Below are positions 15,369 to 23,323 of a DNA stretch of 64,000 nucleotides, in pieces. The notes beneath the pieces were generated by a model. It saw nothing but the letters and a program-made list of their open reading frames with translations. It was not told where the DNA came from and searched no databases. Each line of letters opens with the position of its first letter. Position 1 is the stretch's first letter. The stretch is taken from contig JBKOVB010000045.1 in the NCBI GenBank assembly GCA_046723735.1, positions 1-64,000 on the forward strand, in the 5' to 3' direction. The translations under genes and the position numbers were made by a program. The DNA comes from RYN-111 sp046723735 (GTDB lineage: Bacteria; Actinomycetota; Actinomycetes; Mycobacteriales; SCTD01).

Positions 15369-18050
15369 TCAGCCGGTGTTGCGCAGCCCCATGGCGATGC
15401 CGTTGACGGTCAGCAGCAGCGCGCGCTCGAGCAGCTCCCCCTGCTCGCCAGCCCGTCGACGCGCCAGCAGCTCGACCTGCAGGTGGTGCAGCGGCTCGAG
15501 GTAGTTCTCCCGCACCTCGAGGGTCTGCTTGAGCAGCGGGTTGCTCGCGAGCAGGTGGGGCTCGCCTGTCACCGCGAGCACCTGCTCGACGGTCAGGGCG
15601 TGCTCGCTCTCGATGTCGTCGAGGACCCGGTGCAGCTCCGGCTCCGCCAGCCGCTCGACGTACCGCCGGGCGATGGTGAGGTCGGTCTTGACCAGGGTCA
15701 TCGCCACGTTGGACAGGAAGGCCTGGAAGTACGTCCACTCCGCGTGCATCTCGCGCAGCACGTCGAGCTGGTCGACGGCGGCCCGCAGGCCTGAGCCCAC
15801 GCCGTACCAGCCGGGCACGACCTGCCGTGACTGCGTCCACCCGAACACCCAGGGGATGGCGCGCAGCCCTTCGACGCCCTGCGCGGAGTCGGGGCGGTGC
15901 GCCGGTCGGGACCCCAGGTGCAGGGCGCCGAGCAGCTCGACCGGGGTGGTGGTGAAGAAGTACGACGGCAGCGCCGGGTCCTCGACCAGCGCCCGGTAGC
16001 GGGCCAGGGCACCGGCCGAGACGCGGTCCATCACGCGGTCCCAGCGCTCACCTTGCTCAGCGCTGCGTCGCGGGGTGCGGTGCAGGACCGTGGCCTCGAG
16101 CGACGCCGCGACGAGCAGCTCGAGGTTCTCGCGGGCGAGCTCGGGCAGCGCGTACTTGTCGCTGATGACCTCGCCCTGCTCCGTGATCTTCACCTCGCCG
16201 TCGAGCGTGCCGTTGGGCAGCGCCATGATCGCGTCGTACGTCGGCCCGCCGCCCCGGCCGACCGAGCCGCCGCGGCCGTGAAAGAACCGCATCCGCACGC
16301 CGTGCCGGGCGGCCACGTCGCGGCAGGTGCGCTGTGCGCGGTGGATCTGCCACTGCGAGGTCGTGATGCCGCCGGCCTTGTTGGAGTCGGAGTAGCCGAG
16401 CATGACCTCCTGCACGTCGCCCCGCAGCCGCACCACTTCGCGGTACGACGGGTCGGCGAGCAGCGCGTCGAGCACGGCGCTCGCGCCCTCGAGCTCCTCG
16501 ACCGTCTCGAGCAGAGGTACGAAGCCGATGCGGGCCACGCCGGCCGCGAGGTCGACCAGCCCGGCCTCGCGGGCCAGCACGACCGCGGCGAGCACGTCGT
16601 CCGCGCCCTGGGTCATCGAGACGACGTAGGACTCCACGGCCCGCTCCCCGAACGTGTCCAGCACCTCGCCCACCGTGAAGAACACCGCGGCCGTCCGCGC
16701 TGCAGCCTCGTCCAGGGGGAGCGGGTGCGGTGCCAGGGGACGGCGGCTTTGGAGCTCCTTCCGGAGGACGCCCAGCCGTTCGGGGCGGGTGAGGTCGTCG
16801 TACGGCACGGGCAGCTCGCCGGTGCGGTCGAGCAGCTGGCCGACGGCGTCGTGGTGCTTGGCCGCGTGCTCACGGACGTCCAACGTGGCGAGCAGCAGGT
16901 CGGTGGCCGCGACCGTGCGCACCGCGCGGTCCAGCTCGCCGCCGGCCAGCAGCTCCCCTTGACAGGCGCGGGCCGACTCCTGCAGCAGCCGCAGGTCGGC
17001 GAGCAGCTCGGTGCCGTCGCGGTAGTCCCGCCCGTCGCGGTGGGGGAGCCCCTCGCGGACGCGCTCGGTGGTGAGCGCCAACCGCTGCCGGACGCAGGTG
17101 AGGTAGAGCCGGTAGGGCTCCTCCGCGTTGAGCCGCCGGTAGCGCGCCTCGATGCCTGGGAGCATGTCCAGCCACTGCGCCAGCCGCGCGAGCAGCTCGG
17201 GAGTCGCCCCCGACACGCGCTGGGACACCGACAGGTCGCGTCGGAGGTCGTCGACGAGCTCCGTGACGACTCGCAGGCCGTGCACCGCCTGCAGCCGCAG
17301 CACGTCCCACGTCACTGCCGGGGTGACGTACGGGTTGCCGTCGCGGTCGCCACCGATCCAGGAGCCGAGGGTCAGCGGGCGAGCGGTCGGGGCGAGCGGG
17401 ACGTCCCGGGCGGCGAGCTGGTCGCGCAGCTCCTCCAGCACGTCGCCGAGACTGCTGCGGGCCATGTCCTCGAGGTAGTAGACGCCGTTGCGCGCCTCGT
17501 CGAGCGGCTCCGGGCGCTCGACCCGCAGCTCGTCGGTCTGCCACAGCAGGTCGACGGCCTCGGCTAGCTGACGGGTACGACGGGGCGTGTCCGGCTCGTC
17601 CAGCAGGGCTGCGACGCGGCGCAGCTTGTCCAGCGTGGAGCGTCGGGCTGCCTCGGTCGGGTGCGCGGTCAGCACAGGGCGTACGGCGAGCCGCTGGGCC
17701 CCCTGCGTGAGCTCGGCGCGGTCCACGCCGGCGGCGTCGACGCGCGTCAGCGCTCGCGCGAGCCAGCCACCGCCGGCCTCTCGGTCGCGGCGCAGCGCCC
17801 GCGCGCGGTGCACCTGCTCGGTGACGTTGGCGAGGTGGAAGTACGCCGTGAACGCCCGGGCCAGTCGGATCGTGGTGGTCAGGTCGAGCGCGGGGAGCTC
17901 GTCGAGCCGGCTCTCCTTGGCGTGCGCGCGCACGCGTTCCACCAGGTCGAGAAGCTCCTGGCCCTCGACCCTGGCCAGGGTGTCCCCGAGCAGCGTCGTG
18001 ACCAGCCTGATGTCCTTGCGGAGGGCGGCTGCGTGGTCGCTGTCCTGCAC
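15369..18050 (-). CDS. ppc: phosphoenolpyruvate carboxylase
   Basis: 893 residues, normal length. Adds bicarbonate to PEP to form oxaloacetate, replenishing the TCA cycle. Visible motifs: VLTAHPTEAARRS (catalytic His, about residue 137), GSWIGGDRDGNPYVT (PEP and bicarbonate binding), YSDSNKAGGITTSQW, FFHGRGGSVGRGGGP (catalytic loop, about 585-600), and the invariant C-terminus LRNTG. GTG start at 18050 after a G-rich ribosome binding site. A compact inverted repeat CCGGCT-C-AGCCGG overlaps its stop and faces the aldolase. Confidence 0.97.
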   Translation of the reverse strand: MQDSDHAAALRKDIRLVTTLLGDTLARVEGQELLDLVERVRAHAKESRLDELPALDLTTTIRLARAFTAYFHLANVTEQVHRARALRRDREAGGGWLARALTRVDAAGVDRAELTQGAQRLAVRPVLTAHPTEAARRSTLDKLRRVAALLDEPDTPRRTRQLAEAVDLLWQTDELRVERPEPLDEARNGVYYLEDMARSSLGDVLEELRDQLAARDVPLAPTARPLTLGSWIGGDRDGNPYVTPAVTWDVLRLQAVHGLRVVTELVDDLRRDLSVSQRVSGATPELLARLAQWLDMLPGIEARYRRLNAEEPYRLYLTCVRQRLALTTERVREGLPHRDGRDYRDGTELLADLRLLQESARACQGELLAGGELDRAVRTVAATDLLLATLDVREHAAKHHDAVGQLLDRTGELPVPYDDLTRPERLGVLRKELQSRRPLAPHPLPLDEAAARTAAVFFTVGEVLDTFGERAVESYVVSMTQGADDVLAAVVLAREAGLVDLAAGVARIGFVPLLETVEELEGASAVLDALLADPSYREVVRLRGDVQEVMLGYSDSNKAGGITTSQWQIHRAQRTCRDVAARHGVRMRFFHGRGGSVGRGGGPTYDAIMALPNGTLDGEVKITEQGEVISDKYALPELARENLELLVAASLEATVLHRTPRRSAEQGERWDRVMDRVSAGALARYRALVEDPALPSYFFTTTPVELLGALHLGSRPAHRPDSAQGVEGLRAIPWVFGWTQSRQVVPGWYGVGSGLRAAVDQLDVLREMHAEWTYFQAFLSNVAMTLVKTDLTIARRYVERLAEPELHRVLDDIESEHALTVEQVLAVTGEPHLLASNPLLKQTLEVRENYLEPLHHLQVELLARRRAGEQGELLERALLLTVNGIAMGLRNTG

Positions 18051-18075
18051 ACCCCCAGCCTCTCAGGCCCCCAGG

Positions 18076-19509
18076 TCAGGGCGACCGGGTGCCGGCGGGT
18101 TCCGGCGGCCGGGCGAGCGTCTTGGGAGGGCGCACCCGGTGGAGCCACGCCTCGAACAGTGCGAGGACGACGAGGACGGCGAGCACGCCCCACGGGTTGA
18201 GGTCGATCACGAGCAGAAGCAGCGCGGCTACGACCACGGCACCGACCCGCAAGACGTCGAAGTTGCGCCAGGCCCAGGCGATCGCCGGGTCGTCGGCGGG
18301 TGCCTCACCCGTCACGCCGGCCCTGGCGAGGTGCCAGACCCGGGTGCCGGCGGTCGCGACCCACCGGCGCGTGGCGGTGGCCCACCGGTACGGACCCGCC
18401 ACCAGTGCGACGGCGGCGATGACGAGCGCGGCCACGAGGAAGAACAGCGTGACGTCGAAGAACCCGTTGAGGACCGAGTGCACGATCGCGGATCGGGCGG
18501 CCTTGTTCTCCGGACGGCCGGTCGCGACGAGCTGGTCCTGCTCCCAGAACATCACCCGACGCAGCACCACCAGGAGCAGCGCGGCGCCGAGCGTCAGCTG
18601 CAGCAGCGTGCGCCGCCGGCGGCGGGAGATCGCGAGGGCGGCGATGCCCACGAGCGGAGTCACGACGAGCAGCGCCACGACCCCCCGGTCGAAGGCGCGA
18701 ACCAGGCGCCTGGCCTCCGTCAGGTCCTTGGCGGGGAACAGGGCGATCTGCCCGCACGTGTCGGGGACCGGCCGGTCCAGGGCGCTGGAGATCTGCTTGC
18801 AGACGTCAGAAGGGACGTCGCTGGCCGTGACGCTGGGCAGCGCGACCGTCTTGCCGACGATGCCCGAGACCAGCTGCATGGTCTGCTTGATCGCCTCGTT
18901 CACGAGCGGCGCGAGGTTCAGCACGACCTGGCCGTTGCTGGTGAGCAGCACCGAGCTCTTGTCGCGCAGCACGGTCACGAGCTGCGCGTGCGCGTACCGG
19001 TTGGCGTTGGCCCACAGCTGGTGGAACCGGTCACCGGCGAGCACCCTGGCCACCGCGTCCCGCACGGCGTCCTTGGCTCCCAGTGCGATCGGGCCGGCCA
19101 GAAACGCAGCCCGCGGGGGCAGCGCGTCCTGGATGATCGCCTGCGGGTCGAGGGTGGCGTAGAGCTGGTCCGTGACGGTGCGGGCCAGCGCGGCCTGCAC
19201 GGCCGGGTCCTCCGCGAGCGGGGCCACGGTGCTGACGTAGTGGTCGGTGTTGAGCAGCGTGCGGTGCGCCCAGGTGGACGCCACCGTGATGGGTACGAGC
19301 AGGGCGAACAGCAGTACCAGCAGGCCCACGAGCAGGCGTCGCCCGACGCCGCCACGCAGCTCGCGAGGACTCGGCTCGCGCGGGGCCGAGGCGGCGACGT
19401 CGGCTTCGGCGCGTGCTCGGGCCAGCTCGGGGGCGGCCGGTCCGACGGGAGCGCTCGTCTCGGTGTCGGACGGACCGGCAGCGGAGGGAGGGCCAGGCAC
19501 CTCGGTCAT
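18076..19509 (-). CDS. multi-pass integral membrane protein, hypothetical
   Basis: 477 residues; ATG 19509 with AGGAGG at an 8-nt spacer. A disordered Pro/Ala/Glu-rich N-terminus (about 1-55) is followed by one membrane helix (VGLLVLLFALLVPITVAS). A large helical extracytoplasmic domain of ~190 residues with two cysteines (DVCKQIS, PDTCGQI) comes next. At least four further helices lie at about 275-295, 305-325, 350-375 and 430-465. The layout (anchor, outer domain, membrane bundle) recalls DUF-type surface proteins of actinobacteria, but I cannot name the family. An island palindrome sits 33 nt upstream of the start. Confidence 0.75.
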   Translation of the reverse strand: MTEVPGPPSAAGPSDTETSAPVGPAAPELARARAEADVAASAPREPSPRELRGGVGRRLLVGLLVLLFALLVPITVASTWAHRTLLNTDHYVSTVAPLAEDPAVQAALARTVTDQLYATLDPQAIIQDALPPRAAFLAGPIALGAKDAVRDAVARVLAGDRFHQLWANANRYAHAQLVTVLRDKSSVLLTSNGQVVLNLAPLVNEAIKQTMQLVSGIVGKTVALPSVTASDVPSDVCKQISSALDRPVPDTCGQIALFPAKDLTEARRLVRAFDRGVVALLVVTPLVGIAALAISRRRRRTLLQLTLGAALLLVVLRRVMFWEQDQLVATGRPENKAARSAIVHSVLNGFFDVTLFFLVAALVIAAVALVAGPYRWATATRRWVATAGTRVWHLARAGVTGEAPADDPAIAWAWRNFDVLRVGAVVVAALLLLVIDLNPWGVLAVLVVLALFEAWLHRVRPPKTLARPPEPAGTRSP

Positions 19510-19542
19510 GGGGTGAACCTCCTGCGCGCCTGTCCCCGAGGC

Positions 19543-19561
19543 ATCACCCGTGTGGGGTGAA
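19543..19561. promoter_or_regulatory. island palindrome site 1 (RTCAYCC-N5-GGRTGAT)
   Basis: ATCACCC-GTGTG-GGGTGAA, 33 nt upstream of the 19509 start (minus strand). It is one member of the nine-copy set in this window, with the same 7-5-7 geometry. Confidence 0.6.
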
Positions 19562-19606
19562 CGCGGCCGCACGGGGACGTCTGTCCCCATCCGGTCGTGG
19601 CATGCC

Positions 19607-20014
19607 CTAGGTGGCGAGCGCCTTGCGCTTGAGCGCCTCGAACTCGTCCGCCGTGATCGCCCCGCTGTCGAGCAGCTCCTTGGCGCGGCTGATCTCCGCG
19701 GTGGAACCGCCGTCGGACGAGGACGCCACGGACCGGACGTAGCTGTCGAACTCCGTCTTGCTGGCGTTGTAGTCGGCCATCCGTCGCTCTGCCATCGCGC
19801 TGCTCTGCGAGATGAGGTAGGCCAGCACGCCGATGAACGGCAGGACGAGGACGAGCACCGTCCAGCCCGCCTTGCCCCAGCCGCCGATGTCCTTGCGCCG
19901 GAACAGATCCGTGAAGATCACGAAGAGCAGCCAGATCCAGATCACCCAGGAGAAGAAGATGACCATCGTCCAGAAGACGTCGAGCAGTGGGTAGTCGGTT
20001 GCGGCTTCGATCAT
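19607..20014 (-). CDS. PLDc_N / SHOCT-domain membrane protein
   Basis: 135 residues. Two membrane helices at about 13-35 (FWTMVIFFSWVIWIWLLFVI) and 47-68, in the pattern of the phospholipase-D N-terminal (PLDc_N) module. The C-terminal SHOCT motif is AKELLDSGAITADEFEALKRKAL. SHOCT tails are thought to mediate oligomerisation. No enzymatic domain is present. An island palindrome lies 62 nt upstream. Confidence 0.85.
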   Translation of the reverse strand: MIEAATDYPLLDVFWTMVIFFSWVIWIWLLFVIFTDLFRRKDIGGWGKAGWTVLVLVLPFIGVLAYLISQSSAMAERRMADYNASKTEFDSYVRSVASSSDGGSTAEISRAKELLDSGAITADEFEALKRKALAT

Positions 20015-20076
20015 GACGTCACCGTCCCTCGAGGTGTCTGCCTTCTTCCACCGTGGGCGGTCGCGGGGGGTGCGGC

Positions 20077-20095
20077 ATCATCCGCGCTGGGTGAT
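20077..20095. promoter_or_regulatory. island palindrome site 2
   Basis: ATCATCC-GCGCT-GGGTGAT, 62 nt upstream of the SHOCT protein start at 20014. The left arm carries the TCATCC variant, the reverse of the MalT-box core GGATGA. Confidence 0.6.
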
Positions 20096-20141
20096 ATCGC
20101 ATCTGCGGTGCGTCGCGGCGGCGGGAGGGGCAGCCCCGAAC

Positions 20142-22469
20142 TCAGCCCTGGATGAGCCCGAGCGACGTGGCGCGGTCCACGGCCTCGCCGCGGGAGGCCA
20201 CGCCCAGCTTCCGGTACGCCGCGATGGCCTGGGTCTTGACGGTGTTGCGCGAGACCGAGAGCTGGGTGCTGATCTGCTCGAACGACAGGTGCGTCGGCAG
20301 CAGCCGGAGCACCCGCAGCTCGGCGGGCGTCAACGCGGCTGCCCCGGCCCCGGCCGCGAGGCTGAGGCTCTCCACGTGCGCCCAGGCGTCCTCGAGCCGG
20401 GTGGCGAGCCAGCCGGCCGCAGGAGCACCGCGCAGCAGCGGCTGGGCCTCCGCGAGCAGGGTGCGGGCGCCGGCCGGGTCGCCGAGCATGAGGTGGGTGC
20501 GGCCGAGCAGGTACCGGGTCTGGGCGCCGAGCCAGGCCGGGCACTCCTCGTGAGCGGCGACCAGCTGGCGGGCGTGGCGGGCCGAGGCGCGCGCCTCGTC
20601 GCCGTGGCCGCGCTTGGCCAGCACCAGCGCCTCGAGGGCGCGCAGCGGCCCGACCGCCATGGTGTCGACGGTGCCGTGGTCGGTGAGGACGGCGCAGGCA
20701 GCGTCTGCGTGCCGACCGGCTGTGTCCCCGTCGCCGTCCTCGATCGCGACCGCGGCGAGCTGGGCGAGCGCGAGCGCCTCCGGCGCGGGCATCGCCAGCT
20801 CTGCGGCCTGCCGGGCGGCCGCCTTGAAGGTGGCGCGCACGTCGTCGTGCGGCGCGCCCGCGAGGAGCGTGGTGACCGCGTGCAGGTGCAGCGCCAGGGG
20901 CCGCCACGGGTCGCCGAGCGCCTGCAGGCCGAGGGCGAGGGCGGCGTCCTCGCGCATCCGTGGCAGCCCGTCGTGGGCTCGCTGAGCACGCAGCAGCGCG
21001 AGACCCGCCGCGATGGTCTGGGTCTCGTCCGAGCGGGTCGCGGCGAGCAGCCCACGTTCCGCCGCCGTCAGCCACTGCTCGGCGGGCCGGCCCTCGACCA
21101 CCGCGCACCAGGCTGCTGTCAGCGACAGCTTCGGGTGCCCCTGGAGCTGACGGGTGCTGAACGCCTCCAGGCAGTCCCGCAGTGCTGCGGTGCGCCCGTG
21201 CGCGACAGCCGAGGCCACCTGACCCCATACCAGACGCGCTGCGTGGTCCACCTCGCCGGCGGCGGCGGCCTGGTGGACCGCCTCCTGCATCTCGCCGGCG
21301 GCCGCGTGCCACCGCCCGGCGCGGGAGTGGAGGGCGGCCACGACACCCGGGCCGTGCGCCTCCAGCTCGTCCTGGAGCACCTGTCTCAGGAGCGGGTGGC
21401 AGCGGTACCACTCCTCACGGCCGTCGAGGGCGGTCACGAACGCGTTCGAGCGCTCGAGGTCGCGCAGCACCAGCCCCGAGCCAGTGCTCTCGAGCAGCTC
21501 GTCGCACAACGGGCCGCACAGCCGCGGGAGCACCGAGGTGTGGACCAGGAAGCGGCGCTGGTCAGGTGGCAGCCCGGCGAGCACCGTCTGCCGGAGATGA
21601 TCGGCCAGGACGCCTCCCGGTCCTCCGAACGCCGCCGCCGCGTCCGCGGGCCGGGGCGTGCGCCGCAACGCGAACGTCGCGAGGTGCACCGCAAGCGGCC
21701 AGCCCTCGGTGCGTGCCATCAGCACGTCGAGGTCGTCGTCGGAGAGCTCGACGCGGTTGCTGACCAGCAGCGCGCGGGCCTCCGCGCGGGTGAGCCGGAG
21801 GCTGTCCTGGTGGAGCGCGAGCAGCCGTCGCTCGGCCTGCAGCTGGTGCCAGGGCAGGTCTGGGGACCGGCGCGTGGTCAGCACGAGCTGCGACCGGTCG
21901 TTGAGGTGCCGCGCGACCGTCATCAGCACCTCGTGCGTCTGCGGCGCGGACAGCCGGCCGACGTCGTCCAGGACGACCACGAACGCCTGCTCCTCATGGG
22001 TCAGGGCACGGCCGAGCCTTGGGAGCAGCACGGTGGTCAGGTCGCCGTCGTCCGCGAGCGCGCTCAGCACCCCTTGGTCCACGAACCCGATGCGCTCCAG
22101 CGCGAGCACCAGGTACCTGACCAGCGCAACGGGGTCCTCGGTCTCCTCGTCGAGCGACAACCACACGAACGGACGCGAGTCCTCGTCGTCCCACTGCCCG
22201 ACCAGCGTCGTCTTGCCGTAGCCGGGAGGCCCGCTCAGCAGCACGACGGGTACGTCGAGGTGGTCCTCCAGCAGGTCGAGCAGGGCGCGGCGCGGCAGCA
22301 GCCCGTCACGCATCCGGGGTCGTTCGAGGGGTGGCTCGGCTTGCAGCGTGGTGCGACGACGGGCCCGGATGTCCTGCACCGCGCGGACGTGCGCCACCGG
22401 GGCCGCGCGTCGCGGAGCGGTGCGGCGCCGCACCGGTCGCGTCACTGCTCGCGCCTCGAGGTCCTGCAC
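20142..22469 (-). CDS. MalT-type LuxR regulator (LAL family), first copy
   Basis: About 775 residues from GTG 22469 (GTG 22445 is an alternative). A P-loop ATPase domain has Walker A GPPGYGKTTLVGQW (about 80-93) and Walker B FVVVLDDVGRL. A long helical TPR-like middle follows. A C-terminal LuxR helix-turn-helix runs LTPAELRVLRLLPTHLSFEQ... with SVSRNTVKTQAIAAYRKLGV. LAL proteins are ATP- and ligand-controlled activators; MalT is the founding member. It is closely similar in layout and HTH to the regulator at 33085-35304. It may act on the palindromes found across this island (inference). Confidence 0.92.
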   Translation of the reverse strand: MQDLEARAVTRPVRRRTAPRRAAPVAHVRAVQDIRARRRTTLQAEPPLERPRMRDGLLPRRALLDLLEDHLDVPVVLLSGPPGYGKTTLVGQWDDEDSRPFVWLSLDEETEDPVALVRYLVLALERIGFVDQGVLSALADDGDLTTVLLPRLGRALTHEEQAFVVVLDDVGRLSAPQTHEVLMTVARHLNDRSQLVLTTRRSPDLPWHQLQAERRLLALHQDSLRLTRAEARALLVSNRVELSDDDLDVLMARTEGWPLAVHLATFALRRTPRPADAAAAFGGPGGVLADHLRQTVLAGLPPDQRRFLVHTSVLPRLCGPLCDELLESTGSGLVLRDLERSNAFVTALDGREEWYRCHPLLRQVLQDELEAHGPGVVAALHSRAGRWHAAAGEMQEAVHQAAAAGEVDHAARLVWGQVASAVAHGRTAALRDCLEAFSTRQLQGHPKLSLTAAWCAVVEGRPAEQWLTAAERGLLAATRSDETQTIAAGLALLRAQRAHDGLPRMREDAALALGLQALGDPWRPLALHLHAVTTLLAGAPHDDVRATFKAAARQAAELAMPAPEALALAQLAAVAIEDGDGDTAGRHADAACAVLTDHGTVDTMAVGPLRALEALVLAKRGHGDEARASARHARQLVAAHEECPAWLGAQTRYLLGRTHLMLGDPAGARTLLAEAQPLLRGAPAAGWLATRLEDAWAHVESLSLAAGAGAAALTPAELRVLRLLPTHLSFEQISTQLSVSRNTVKTQAIAAYRKLGVASRGEAVDRATSLGLIQG

Positions 22470-22545
22470 ACCATCGCCACCCCCACGACACCATTGGCCT
22501 GTCGGACGTTGAAGGCAACCCACGGGCCCCTCCGTAGCAGCCCCG

Positions 22546-23322
22546 TCACGCTGCGTCGGTCGGGCGCCAGGTCAGTGAGTCGCCGGGAGCGAGCACCGCC
22601 ACCTCGGCCGGAAGCCGTCGACGCTCCACCTCGACGGCGTACGCGGTGGGCGCCGCTGCCGCGATCTCCTCGGACGGCGACCCGTGCCAGAACGGTCGCA
22701 GCGCGCCCCAGTGCATCGGCACGACCAAGGAGGGCGCGAGCATCGCCGTCGCCTCGACCGCACGCACCGGGTCCAGATGACCGGGCCCTACGGTGCGTCC
22801 CCAGCCGGACACGGGCAGCAGGGCGACGTCGAGGTCGCCGGACAGGTCGCGCATCTGGGGGAACAGGTCGGTGTCGCCCGCGAAGTAGACGCGCAGGCCG
22901 TCCGCCTCCAGCACGAAGCCGACAGCCTCGCCGCGGGGTCCCAGGGGCAGCCGTCGACCGTCGTGCGCCGCGAACGTCGCCGTGATCGTCACTCCACCCA
23001 CGACGTGGGTCTCCCCAGGGCGCAGCGCCACGACGTCGGTGAAACCGTGCCGCCGGAAGTACCCGGCCGTTCCCGCGGGGACCACGAGCCGACGCCGGCG
23101 ACCCAGCAACCACAGCGACGCAGGGTCGCAGTGATCCAGGTGCAGGTGCGAGACGAGGCACGCCGCGACGCCGTCCAGCGGGTCGAGCTCCGGCCGCGGG
23201 GCCGTCCACCGCAGGAACGCGATGTGCCGACGGAGGATCGGGTCGGTGAGCAGCAGCGTGCCGCCCAGCTCGATCGTGAGCGCCGAGTGCCCCAGGAAGC
23301 CGAGGCGCAGCTCCGGGGGCAC
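22546..23322 (-). CDS. metallo-beta-lactamase-fold hydrolase (UlaG/NAPE-PLD-like)
   Basis: 258 residues. GTG 23322 starts 1 nt after the TGA of the upstream phosphodiesterase gene. Metal ligands: SHLHLDHCDP (H-x-H-x-D-H, about 70-78), a further His near AAHDGR, FAGDTDLF (bridging Asp) and VPMHWG. The sequence fits COG2220-type hydrolases that cleave phosphodiester or lactone bonds. The tight coupling to the phosphodiesterase suggests a shared lipid or phosphoester substrate (inference). Confidence 0.88.
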   Translation of the reverse strand: MPPELRLGFLGHSALTIELGGTLLLTDPILRRHIAFLRWTAPRPELDPLDGVAACLVSHLHLDHCDPASLWLLGRRRRLVVPAGTAGYFRRHGFTDVVALRPGETHVVGGVTITATFAAHDGRRLPLGPRGEAVGFVLEADGLRVYFAGDTDLFPQMRDLSGDLDVALLPVSGWGRTVGPGHLDPVRAVEATAMLAPSLVVPMHWGALRPFWHGSPSEEIAAAAPTAYAVEVERRRLPAEVAVLAPGDSLTWRPTDAA

Positions 23323-23323
23323 G